Below are positions 28,020 through 37,262 of a DNA stretch of 40,784 nt, in pieces. The notes under the pieces are model-generated. The model had not been told where the DNA came from. It searched no databases and saw only the letters and a list, made by a program, of their open reading frames with translations. The translations under genes were made by a program, and so were the position numbers. Source of the DNA: a virus; IMG/VR virus record IMGVR_UViG_3300042298_003217, positions 1-40,784 of that record; one strand, written 5' to 3'. Positions within the stretch are counted from its first letter, which is position 1, and every line of letters starts with the position of its first letter.

Positions 28020-29198
28020 TTAAAGTTTTTTTATAGTAAAAAATTTATAACCGTATTTTTCCAAGTCACCAATATTATCAATCTCACCTAATCTTTGTGT
28101 TGATTCTAATCCAGAATTTTTACCTCGTTCTACATAAACATTTGAATATACTTGAGGTTGATCAATTACATTTAATAAAACTTCATCTTTAGTAATTGCC
28201 GAGCAAACTATTTCTTGAGATGTTAATCCTGATGTTTCTAAAACAAACAGAGTAGTTCCATCGGGGTAATCATAATACATTATATCGTTTATAGTATAAA
28301 CATTTACATTGTCGTCAATTACACCTAAAAATTTACCTTTTATATTGTTTTCAATATTAATCTCCACATTTGGCTTGAACTTACCTTGAGTTAATGTTGA
28401 GGTTTTACCGTAAACTTGAAGATCATTTATTGATGATTTTGTAAAACCCGTTATTATAAAAGGTATTGATTGGTATTCATCAAAATAAGGGTCAGGAAGT
28501 ACGCATTCTGAGTCCCCAGAAAAAATATAATCATAAGAAATTGGTGTTGCAGACCAATTACCTCCCATAGGATAAAAAAAGGCCTCACCATTAGGATTAT
28601 CAATTGTTATACCTGTAAAAGGAACATAAACATTTTTCTTAACTATATTCCATCCCCAAGGACTCATACCCGAAACACTTATTGTCCTGACAATTTGTCC
28701 CGAGCTTGGCTGAATATAGGTGTGTTGGTAATAATTTGGAGCCCTATTATCAAAAGATTGTAGTGGGCTACCGTCCCCCCAATCTATCATGTAATTAGAA
28801 AATTCCAAATATTTTTTAAATTCTTGATCTGAGGTATTATAAAAATAATATGTTGTTGGTGTTTTGGCAGAAAAAATGAAGTTGTTCATAACTTCTTTTT
28901 GTAAAATAAACCCATCAAATACAGAATAATAACCTATATCTACATAATTTTCAGATAGTACAAATGGAATAGTTAAGCCAGTAAGTAAGGATGTTCCATT
29001 TGTTCCACCACTCAATAATTGAGTCATGGAAGAATATACATATGCTGTTCCAGTTAAATTAACAGTGGTTGATGTGGTTGTATCACAACACTCATCTTTA
29101 ATTACTGTGGTTTCTTCACCAGCATTATAAGTTACTTTAAAAATTTTATTTTTTATAAACTCCGGTGAAATTTTTATATGTCTAATTCTTTCGTTCAT
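28020..29198 (-). CDS. Probable structural protein with PKD-like domain (392 aa)
   Basis: The N-terminus (MNERIRHIKISPEFIKNKIF) leads to beta domains. A PKD-like segment at about residues 138-195 has MIDWGDGSPLQSFD, followed by NYYQHTYIQPSSG, which is the WGDG...H.Y pattern also seen in the two giant adhesins. Two adjacent Cys lie in DECCDTTTS. There is no signal peptide or catalytic motif. The gene abuts its upstream neighbour directly (TAAATG). PKD-like folds are common in phage tail and adhesion proteins, so a tail or baseplate decoration role is likely, but the specific function is not known. Confidence 0.55.
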   Translation of the reverse strand: MNERIRHIKISPEFIKNKIFKVTYNAGEETTVIKDECCDTTTSTTVNLTGTAYVYSSMTQLLSGGTNGTSLLTGLTIPFVLSENYVDIGYYSVFDGFILQKEVMNNFIFSAKTPTTYYFYNTSDQEFKKYLEFSNYMIDWGDGSPLQSFDNRAPNYYQHTYIQPSSGQIVRTISVSGMSPWGWNIVKKNVYVPFTGITIDNPNGEAFFYPMGGNWSATPISYDYIFSGDSECVLPDPYFDEYQSIPFIITGFTKSSINDLQVYGKTSTLTQGKFKPNVEINIENNIKGKFLGVIDDNVNVYTINDIMYYDYPDGTTLFVLETSGLTSQEIVCSAITKDEVLLNVIDQPQVYSNVYVERGKNSGLESTQRLGEIDNIGDLEKYGYKFFTIKKL

Positions 29199-30056
29199 TT
29201 AACTTGGATTAACATATTCATACCAATATATGGGTGTTCCATCACCTAATCTATTAGTGTTATTTGTATCGGTTGCGGAATAATATCTATATGTTTTTTT
29301 ATCATAATCAAAAACAACTTTATAATAAAAAAAATTGCTTTCATTAAAAGAGAATTTTTTGTTTGTTGGTAAAATAGATTGTGGCACAACCATCATTCTT
29401 ATGAATTCCCCAACTCTTGCATCAAAAAACTTTGCAGACACATAAAAAGTATCTATGTTGATAAAATTTTTTTTTCTTAACCAATAAATAAAAAATCCTT
29501 CTTTATTTGCCCCAACAAAATCTAATAAAAATGTTGGTTTTTTAACATCTATGTTGTTTAAATATTGACTTATTGATGTTTTTTCAACACCACCCTGTTG
29601 TACAGGTAAAATTACCGTTATGTAATTTGTTTGTGTTGCACCTGTATTAGTATCATAAAAATCTAATTTAAAAAAAGATTTAGTGAATTGTTTATTATAG
29701 TAGTAAAGTTGAGTTGGTAAAAAACCAGAATAACTATTATCTAAATAACTGGTTACCCAATTGTTCGAGGTCGCTGCTGTAACACTATTTGGATTTCCAC
29801 TAAAAAAATAAAAGTTATAATCTATTTGGGTTTTAAAAATAGTGTCCCCATTTGTTTGTTGTAATCCTGAATCCCATTTTTCATGACTAAATCTAAGTAT
29901 CTCAAAATCTTTTGGAACTCCAATAATTTCTTCTACTACTTTTTCTTGATATTGATCGATACTATCGTCCCTACCGTAAAAATCCCATTTTATTTCAAAT
30001 GGAATATTAATGTATTTGTCATTAGCTAATGGTAGTGTAGTTTTAAAACTATTCAC
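29199..30056 (-). CDS. Probable structural protein, unrecognised, GTG start (285 aa)
   Basis: I do not recognise the family. The protein reads MNSFKTTLPLANDKYINIPF at its start and is rich in aromatic residues (Phe, Tyr, Trp), ending DGTPIYWYEYVNPS. The start codon is GTG at 30056-30054 and overlaps the stop of the upstream gene in GTGAATAG. No in-frame ATG occurs nearby, so the GTG is favoured and translation is probably coupled. There are no signal or membrane segments. It sits between two other structural-looking genes, suggesting a baseplate component of unknown role. Confidence 0.5.
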   Translation of the reverse strand: MNSFKTTLPLANDKYINIPFEIKWDFYGRDDSIDQYQEKVVEEIIGVPKDFEILRFSHEKWDSGLQQTNGDTIFKTQIDYNFYFFSGNPNSVTAATSNNWVTSYLDNSYSGFLPTQLYYYNKQFTKSFFKLDFYDTNTGATQTNYITVILPVQQGGVEKTSISQYLNNIDVKKPTFLLDFVGANKEGFFIYWLRKKNFINIDTFYVSAKFFDARVGEFIRMMVVPQSILPTNKKFSFNESNFFYYKVVFDYDKKTYRYYSATDTNNTNRLGDGTPIYWYEYVNPS

Positions 30057-31770
30057 AAAAATCTATTATTGGTTCGAATATTACATTTATTTCTGTATAA
30101 TTACTACCTTCAGGTATAATTCTAAATGTAATATCTTTATATGGATAATGTTGACCGTTTAAAAAGGGATAATTTACCCCCCGATTTGATTCGTCAAAAT
30201 AACCATATTCATAAATATCTCTCCATAAAAATTCATTATTAAGTTTTGAAAACTGCGCATAATCTGGAATACCCTCAACTTCTGCTCGAGTTCCTGTTTC
30301 TATATAATTTGAAAAAACTCTTATAGTTAATGGATAATGTGTTTGATAATAATAACCAAAATCAGTATTACTATTATTAAAAACTAAAGGATTAAATGTA
30401 AATTTATAAAAAAGATTTGATATTACTCTTTCATTTTGAGAAACACTATTCCATTCGCAATAATCGCCATCAATAACATCTCCTTTTTTTAAGGATTCAA
30501 CATATTTAAATGTTTCTGTGTTTGGTGGATTATTCCAAGTATTAATAGTAAAATTTGTATTTGAATTAGGGTTTGCCCACCAAGAATTGGGCAAATTGGT
30601 TGTGGGATTAAGGGGTAAATTAAAATTCCATCCTTTTTTTAATCCATTTGTCCAACCAAAATAACCTTTCCATAAAACAGTGTAAAATATTTCGGTTAAT
30701 GGTCTTTTTTGATTATCTAACAACCCGTTGATATCCAAGTCGGTGTTAAAAGTTAGAGTATATGATTTTGAATCCTCTTTTGTTGAAATTCTTGAAATTT
30801 TATTTGGTGTGTATGCCGAACTTTCATATTTACTTTTTTTACCAAAAATATTTAATTCAAATCCTGCTTTAACAAGAACCGCATCATTTACATCTGTTAA
30901 TATTTTATGTTTTTTTACATAATAATTAGATTTTGTCGCCTCAATATTTTGATCATCAATAACCCTTTTAAAAGTCCCCTTTGTTAAATCGTCAAATGTA
31001 TTACCGGTATATCCAACATCATATAAATTAAAAACAAATTCTTCATTTCCATATTCCTCTAATCCAAATGAATATATTTTAAATATATTTTTAGAATCAT
31101 ATGAAATGCTTAACTCAACAAAATCATTCAAATACAATCCATGTTTTACAGGACATTTAAATGAAATTAATTTGTTACCCCCAATTACAGTTCTTTTAAT
31201 TATGAATGGTAATCCGTCAGAACAATTCCATGTAAAAACTGTAGACGGGTCATCTTTAAAAAAGACTTGCATAGTTTGTGCCGTAGTAGAACTATAAGGA
31301 TAACTTAAGAAAAAATTCCAATTATATGTTGAAGCGCTTTCTGATTCAAAAATTAAATGTTGATTTGGTTGTTGGGTATATCCGGGCAAGTTATTATCCG
31401 TCCTGATAAAATCAAACTCATTATATTGTGGTAAACCCACCCAATTAACGTTATCAACACCATTTTCACAAGAAAGTTTAGCATTATTTTGTGAATCTAA
31501 ATAATATAAATTATTTCTAAATGGTTTATAATCTGTATAACCTGAATATGAATTCTTAAAAATAATCTGAAATTTACTTGTTGGTCTAAATTTTGTGGAT
31601 TTTTGTCTTTCATCAAAATATACTTGTTCTAAATTAACATCAATATTTCGTTCAAACTCAATAATTTCTTTATTGTTTTGATAAAAAGGGACTTTTAAAG
31701 AAAAATCAACATTTGGTGCCGATTTATATCGTAAAGAACCCAATAATATTGATATGTTTTCGTAACTCAT
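30049..31770 (-). CDS. Probable structural protein, unrecognised (573 aa)
   Basis: I do not recognise the family. It begins MSYENISILLGSLRYKSAP. The sequence looks mostly beta with many aromatic residues and repeated short Asn-rich turns. It has no signal peptide, membrane segment or catalytic motif. The start is directly after the stop of the 1,679-residue gene (TAAATG), and its stop overlaps the GTG of the next gene. In T4 gene order this position, after the wedge proteins, is held by gp8-gp10-like proteins, but I see no sequence evidence for equating them. Confidence 0.5.
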   Translation of the reverse strand: MSYENISILLGSLRYKSAPNVDFSLKVPFYQNNKEIIEFERNIDVNLEQVYFDERQKSTKFRPTSKFQIIFKNSYSGYTDYKPFRNNLYYLDSQNNAKLSCENGVDNVNWVGLPQYNEFDFIRTDNNLPGYTQQPNQHLIFESESASTYNWNFFLSYPYSSTTAQTMQVFFKDDPSTVFTWNCSDGLPFIIKRTVIGGNKLISFKCPVKHGLYLNDFVELSISYDSKNIFKIYSFGLEEYGNEEFVFNLYDVGYTGNTFDDLTKGTFKRVIDDQNIEATKSNYYVKKHKILTDVNDAVLVKAGFELNIFGKKSKYESSAYTPNKISRISTKEDSKSYTLTFNTDLDINGLLDNQKRPLTEIFYTVLWKGYFGWTNGLKKGWNFNLPLNPTTNLPNSWWANPNSNTNFTINTWNNPPNTETFKYVESLKKGDVIDGDYCEWNSVSQNERVISNLFYKFTFNPLVFNNSNTDFGYYYQTHYPLTIRVFSNYIETGTRAEVEGIPDYAQFSKLNNEFLWRDIYEYGYFDESNRGVNYPFLNGQHYPYKDITFRIIPEGSNYTEINVIFEPIIDFCE

Positions 31771-34700
31771 TTAATCAATTATGTTTTCAAAATCAAGGTA
31801 TTTTTTTGCAAATCTATCAAATGCCGATTTTCCAGACCTCAAACCAAAATAAAAATGGAAAGGAGCCCCAACTGTTATAACTCGCCCAAGAGGAGAACTA
31901 TTTTGAGCAATTGTTCCAACCTCTGCGGATAAAGTCCCGTCTGGATTAACTGAATATATATAACCTTTAAAATATTTTGTTATATTTGATGTATCAGTTC
32001 TAAAATATCTTGAACTTTGTAATAGTCTATCCAAAGATTGATATCTTTCGCTAAAGAAAATTGGACTTGTAATATACTCCGTATACCACTCATTTTTTTG
32101 TGATCCAAAAATACTATCACTATCGGGGTCTTCCTCTTTTATTTCCCATTGATAAAATGGTACTTCTTGAGAAAAAACATTAAAATTGCTGAAAGCACAA
32201 TCATCGGTTATCTCAACATTTGGGCTAATTATTGTTCTTTTTGGTGTTACAAAATCTCTTAATTGAGTGTCCGATGAGAAAAATATTCCCATAACACCTT
32301 TTTGAGCATTTGCGCCATTATAATAAATTGGATCTTGTTCACAACCAGGATTATCAGGATAATCTTCGGCTTCAAAAGACTGTATTCCTAACTCAGAACT
32401 TATTGATATCATTTGCGCATAATCAGCATCAACTCTTTTAATCCCCCTACTAAAAAACTGTCCAACATTACCACCACCAATTAGTAAACCAATAAAACTT
32501 TTACTAGATAGTCTTGAAATTATTAAAAGATTTAAAATTTCACTTACGTCATTAAATGTGGTTGATTTTAATTTATTCATTATATAACCATCATATTCAT
32601 CAGAAAAAATAATTTCTTGTAAATAATCTACTTTTGGCCCCATGTCCAAAATGGTTGTTGGTGTTTTTAAATTCAATTTATTACCACCATAATCAATACT
32701 CAAAGAATTAAAAAAGTCCTTTATTCTTTCAGCTCCAATGAAACCAACACCATCTTTATATGGGCTGCTTCTATAATAAAAATTATTAGTTGGTGGGTGT
32801 AATATTACTGTTTTAGTACAGTAATTTGAAGAAGCTTGATTTGGGTTTTGACTTGTCGGTGAAGTAAATAAAACTTTATTTTTTATTGCGTAAGCAAACA
32901 AAGTACCATTAATCCAATTATTGGTGAATATATGTGACCATATATTCCTGCAAGCCGCAAAAGTTATTTGTACTCTAGATGTCCATTCGGTTAATAATAC
33001 TAAATCTTTAGGTAAAGATAATAATAAATTTGTAACAAAAACATAACATCCGTTTACCATTATTTTTTCATCATCTCCAGTCCCATTACCCCAACATTTA
33101 TCATCTTCAGGCAAAATAATTAATTCAGAAGTTCCTGGACAAGTAGTACTATCTGAGGTATCATAACACCCTAATGGCACCATATTTCCACATTCAAATG
33201 ATTGTAATATAGTACTTCCAACCAAAGGTGTTTCTCCTGTTAGTGCGTCACTAGGTCCGTTAAAATTGGGTGTATCTAATGTTGTACCTAAATTTTGACT
33301 ACAACCATTATCATCTACAATAAAAAAACTTAATTTTTGGTTATTTTGTAAGGCATAACTATTTCGTCCAAATAATGTTTCTTCAGTTGAAGTTGGTAAA
33401 CTGTCTGACCTCATTATAATTCTTTTACTAGTTGCCGCAAAACTAAAATCTATTTCGGGTAAAGGAATAATTGTATTTGATATACTTTTGTAAGAAGGGG
33501 CGTAATAGATGGATGTGATTTTTGGTATACCAAGTATTACTGGATTTATTTCCATATACATAAAAGACCCCCCATCAACTATTTCATTTTGTAAATAATT
33601 CCTATAAGGATTCGGTGAAATATTAAAAGTTATTGTACTATTAATATCTATTTCATATAGAAATCTATTTTTCGGTGCGTTAGGTTGTTCAATTGCGGTA
33701 ATAACTACCCCATTAAAACCACCAGCTACATCTTCCAAATCATATTGTGAGTCATTTAAAAGTGGTTGAAAAGTATTTAAATCATTACGTAAACAAGAAT
33801 AATAATATGGTAAATCTGAAGTGAATCCACTAAATTGTTGTGGTGAAAGTTCAAAATGAAAAGATGGATAATAAAGATATTTTCCAGTAGAATCTGGAAA
33901 ATTATTCTGGATCAAGTCATGTTCTACGGCTTTATAAGAATCAAAAGGTTGTGTCTGTGTCACTCCTCCTTGTATTGGTATGTTTAATTTGTAATCGCCA
34001 GTTACTACAACACTACCAGAATCTTCATTATAACCAAATAATAAACTAAGATCATATGAAACTTTAGTTCTTGTTGAGTATGGATCAACTCCTCTAACCA
34101 AAAAAACAACCACTTGATCATCTCCAGTTTTTTTATCTATCGGATCTTCAAAGTTGTCTAAAGGTATAGGATATACATTAGATTCCAAATATAGTCCAAC
34201 ATTTGTTACAGCATAAAATTCAATATCATTATTTAAAAATCTTTTATATAATGTATATGGTAATGGATTTGTATTACCTTGTAAACTTTTATAATTATTA
34301 TAAGTCATTGCGGTGACTACTTGAAAATACTCTATATCAATAGGGTATTTTGCATACAAAGCGTCTTCGGTAGATCCTGTAATATAATATACAACACTTG
34401 TATTACCTAATCCACTTGGATTAGCATATTGTATAGTTACATTATTAGCTAAATTTATAGGAGTACCTGTTATTGAGTTAGTCCCATAAACATTTGTTGT
34501 AGCACTCTTAATATTCAAATCTTTTGATTTACTACATTCTTGGAATGTTACAATAGTGCCGGGTGTGAGTTTATCTAAAACCCAATTTCTGCATAAAACC
34601 ACAACAGTGTTATCATAGTGATGTTTACCAGGATTTTGATCAACATTAAATTGTACTCTAATTCTGTTCACTGCACCTCCAGGATTGAAACTGAAAGTAT

Positions 34701-36810
34701 CATCGAAATATTTTGCCTTTGTGTTAAATAGATTTATTCTTTCCGCTAATGTTAAACTGGTTGAAAAAAATTGAGTAATACCACTACCAACATCTCCATT
34801 TTGGCCGTAAATTTGTGGAGCTCTGTCGGGTTCTCCCGCCATTATAAAACCAATAGGATCATCATACGTATAAGAACTTGGCTCTGTTAATAAACTTAAA
34901 TAACTATATGCACCATATTCTTCTATAGCCGCGTCTGTTTCTTCATTCAATGGGTTAGAATCTCCACCATCACCAACTTGTTGTCCTTCTTTACAAGAAC
35001 AAAATTCACAATCAGGATAGGATAAATTAGGAACTTGTATATTTGTAAATTTTTTCCAAAGATTAAGCGCCTGCAAAGCCACTCCTGGATTAAATGTGGT
35101 TGCACAATCTTTTGCGGTTATTTTTTTACTAAAAACACTTACTATAAGACAAATAGTGAATAATAAAGGTAGTAATGAAAAAATTAATAGAGCAATTATT
35201 GGGCCTAAAATAAATTTTAAAAGAAAACCTAAAATATGAACTAAAGTTATTACAAGATATAAAATCGGTTTAAATATGAAAATAAAAAAAGAAAATATAA
35301 AATATAAAAAATCAAACCTTTGAAACGAGTCATTAGTTGGAAATTTATTTGTTTCGCTTTCACATTCTGAGTCTAAAATATTTTTAATTATAGTACCTTT
35401 TTGTGGATTATAACCATATCTAAAAAAATCTATCATTTGTGAAACAGTATAAACCTTATTATAGGTCATAGGATAAAATCTATCTTCACAACTAATAGCT
35501 TCTTGAATCATTTTTTGGCCTAAAGTAGTTCCCGTGTTTCCATAATCAGCCCAATCCAAACTAAACGCATAAGACTTTGTAACCGCCTCTTCGTTTGCTC
35601 CGCCATCATTAAAAGGGTCGTCGTCTGTATCCACCCATCCCCACTCTTTAACATTTGGAACTAAAAAATAACCTCTTTTTGTTGATTCACTCAATGATGG
35701 TGATTGATTATACTTTATTTTAAATCTATATTTTGCCCTTGTTGGGACTCCTACTTTTGGATCATTAGATAGTACTCTTTCTCCAAATTCATTCGTAACC
35801 ACATAGTCCAAATTCATAGGAAGGTCAACAACCCAAGTGCCATTTTCATCAATAACTTGACCTGATTCATCCAAAACATATTGTTCTAATATTGGTCTAC
35901 CTTCACTATCTAAATTAATTGTTTGTCTGATCGCCAATATTTCACCAGGACCAACATTTAATTGACACAAATCTCCAAGTTTATTTCTTGGTTTACAATT
36001 TTTTTTGAGAAAATAATCATCATTTGAGGTAATCAATGAACCCATAAATGTTGCTGTAGGTTCGATTGTAATATTCAATTCTGAAGATAGATCAAAATCA
36101 ACCCTTGTAATACCCAAATTACAAATATCTTCTTCACCCCAAAAAGGATCTACTTCAACTATTTTATTAATAGTTACAATTTGTGGTAGTGAGTTTAAGT
36201 TACTTGATGTTTTAAATTTTGTCCCTGAAACTTGAATTTCCGTAGCCAATCCTGTCCTTATCAAATCTTGCGGAGTTAAAGAAAATTCACCAATATCGGA
36301 TAAATCTAAATCTAAATGAATAGTTTGAGGTCCTAAAGGAACTCCAAAAATCATAAAATCACCACTTTCATTAGTAACAGCATTTAATTTATAGTATTTT
36401 TCATATACCTCAATTAATGTTTGATCCAATAAAATATCTTCTCTACTAAAAAAAGTGCCTGTAGGACTATGAGAACTATATGATTTTTCATAGGGTAAAA
36501 GATTATATCTATAACCATCTTCATTTATATCGTCCAATCTTTTATAAGGATATAGATCCGATATTAATGGATTTAATTCATCCTCATTAGTTAGTGGTAC
36601 AAAAATTGAAACTTTACAATTAGGTAATCCAAAACCATTATTTATTGATACTCTACCAACTACAACGCCATAATCTGAACATTGTCTGGTATATACTTGA
36701 CTTTGTAATAATTTAAGGGATAAAATTTCTAAAAATTCAAAATCTTGATCTATTTGTACTTTAATAGATTTATCTATACCTACATTTGTTTTTATCCTAT
36801 AAGAATTCAT
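31771..36810 (-). CDS. Giant structural protein with carboxypeptidase-regulatory-like domain and internal membrane cluster (1,679 aa)
   Basis: The N-terminus (MNSYRIKTNVGIDKSIKVQI) is followed at residues 48-165 by segments (VVVGRVSINNGFGLPNCKVS and NESGDFMIFGVPLGPQTIHL) resembling a carboxypeptidase-regulatory-like beta-sandwich interrupted by an insertion. Residues about 495-565 are a dense run of hydrophobic residues (FLYFIFSFFIFIFKPILYLV onward, ending in FSKK) long enough for three or four membrane spans. A Cys-rich CEFCSCKEG follows near 602. The rest is beta-rich and unrecognised. It lies directly after the gp25/gp6-like genes. Possible roles include baseplate hub extension or a membrane-inserting part of the injection machinery. 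These are inferences. Confidence 0.6.
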   Translation of the reverse strand: MNSYRIKTNVGIDKSIKVQIDQDFEFLEILSLKLLQSQVYTRQCSDYGVVVGRVSINNGFGLPNCKVSIFVPLTNEDELNPLISDLYPYKRLDDINEDGYRYNLLPYEKSYSSHSPTGTFFSREDILLDQTLIEVYEKYYKLNAVTNESGDFMIFGVPLGPQTIHLDLDLSDIGEFSLTPQDLIRTGLATEIQVSGTKFKTSSNLNSLPQIVTINKIVEVDPFWGEEDICNLGITRVDFDLSSELNITIEPTATFMGSLITSNDDYFLKKNCKPRNKLGDLCQLNVGPGEILAIRQTINLDSEGRPILEQYVLDESGQVIDENGTWVVDLPMNLDYVVTNEFGERVLSNDPKVGVPTRAKYRFKIKYNQSPSLSESTKRGYFLVPNVKEWGWVDTDDDPFNDGGANEEAVTKSYAFSLDWADYGNTGTTLGQKMIQEAISCEDRFYPMTYNKVYTVSQMIDFFRYGYNPQKGTIIKNILDSECESETNKFPTNDSFQRFDFLYFIFSFFIFIFKPILYLVITLVHILGFLLKFILGPIIALLIFSLLPLLFTICLIVSVFSKKITAKDCATTFNPGVALQALNLWKKFTNIQVPNLSYPDCEFCSCKEGQQVGDGGDSNPLNEETDAAIEEYGAYSYLSLLTEPSSYTYDDPIGFIMAGEPDRAPQIYGQNGDVGSGITQFFSTSLTLAERINLFNTKAKYFDDTFSFNPGGAVNRIRVQFNVDQNPGKHHYDNTVVVLCRNWVLDKLTPGTIVTFQECSKSKDLNIKSATTNVYGTNSITGTPINLANNVTIQYANPSGLGNTSVVYYITGSTEDALYAKYPIDIEYFQVVTAMTYNNYKSLQGNTNPLPYTLYKRFLNNDIEFYAVTNVGLYLESNVYPIPLDNFEDPIDKKTGDDQVVVFLVRGVDPYSTRTKVSYDLSLLFGYNEDSGSVVVTGDYKLNIPIQGGVTQTQPFDSYKAVEHDLIQNNFPDSTGKYLYYPSFHFELSPQQFSGFTSDLPYYYSCLRNDLNTFQPLLNDSQYDLEDVAGGFNGVVITAIEQPNAPKNRFLYEIDINSTITFNISPNPYRNYLQNEIVDGGSFMYMEINPVILGIPKITSIYYAPSYKSISNTIIPLPEIDFSFAATSKRIIMRSDSLPTSTEETLFGRNSYALQNNQKLSFFIVDDNGCSQNLGTTLDTPNFNGPSDALTGETPLVGSTILQSFECGNMVPLGCYDTSDSTTCPGTSELIILPEDDKCWGNGTGDDEKIMVNGCYVFVTNLLLSLPKDLVLLTEWTSRVQITFAACRNIWSHIFTNNWINGTLFAYAIKNKVLFTSPTSQNPNQASSNYCTKTVILHPPTNNFYYRSSPYKDGVGFIGAERIKDFFNSLSIDYGGNKLNLKTPTTILDMGPKVDYLQEIIFSDEYDGYIMNKLKSTTFNDVSEILNLLIISRLSSKSFIGLLIGGGNVGQFFSRGIKRVDADYAQMISISSELGIQSFEAEDYPDNPGCEQDPIYYNGANAQKGVMGIFFSSDTQLRDFVTPKRTIISPNVEITDDCAFSNFNVFSQEVPFYQWEIKEEDPDSDSIFGSQKNEWYTEYITSPIFFSERYQSLDRLLQSSRYFRTDTSNITKYFKGYIYSVNPDGTLSAEVGTIAQNSSPLGRVITVGAPFHFYFGLRSGKSAFDRFAKKYLDFENIID

Positions 36811-36827
36811 AATTTATATTTAATAGA

Positions 36828-37256
36828 TTATTGTGAGAAATCAATATCAAAATAAAATACATCTCTATCTAACCATTTCTCTAAAACATCTATTATATCA
36901 ACTGATATATCACGTAAATCCGAATCTCTATCAAAAAGAGAGTCGTTTAGACTTAAATGTACAAATTTTCCATTTTCATCGACATATTTTATTTCTACTA
37001 TTTTTAAATAAATTGTACCATAGTATTTAGTTCCATATGGTATTCTGTTTGATAAACCAAAAATTTTATTATTTATTTCAATAAATTCATCATCAATTTC
37101 ATCAATATTGGTTTTTTTATCAAATTTCAATTTAACTTTAACCAAACGATTGCGGCCCCGTCCAACCGGTTCAAAATATTCATATTCGTTGTTAGCATTA
37201 ATAATTTTCTCAATTAATTTTTCTACCTTAACTGAAGATTCTGTTTTTTTATTCAT
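36828..37256 (-). CDS. Conserved-looking hypothetical protein (142 aa)
   Basis: I do not recognise this small charged protein. It begins MNKKTESSVKVEKLIEKI and has mixed alpha/beta character, with a basic phrase GRGRNRLVKVKLKF at about residues 33-46 and an acidic C-terminus (ISVDIIDVLEKWLDRDVFYF). There is no signal peptide or membrane segment. It is placed six bases after the gp6-like gene and 17 before the giant structural gene, so it may be a baseplate component or an assembly factor. In T4 no equivalent small gene lies at this position. Confidence 0.45.
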   Translation of the reverse strand: MNKKTESSVKVEKLIEKIINANNEYEYFEPVGRGRNRLVKVKLKFDKKTNIDEIDDEFIEINNKIFGLSNRIPYGTKYYGTIYLKIVEIKYVDENGKFVHLSLNDSLFDRDSDLRDISVDIIDVLEKWLDRDVFYFDIDFSQ

Positions 37257-37262
37257 TAAATA

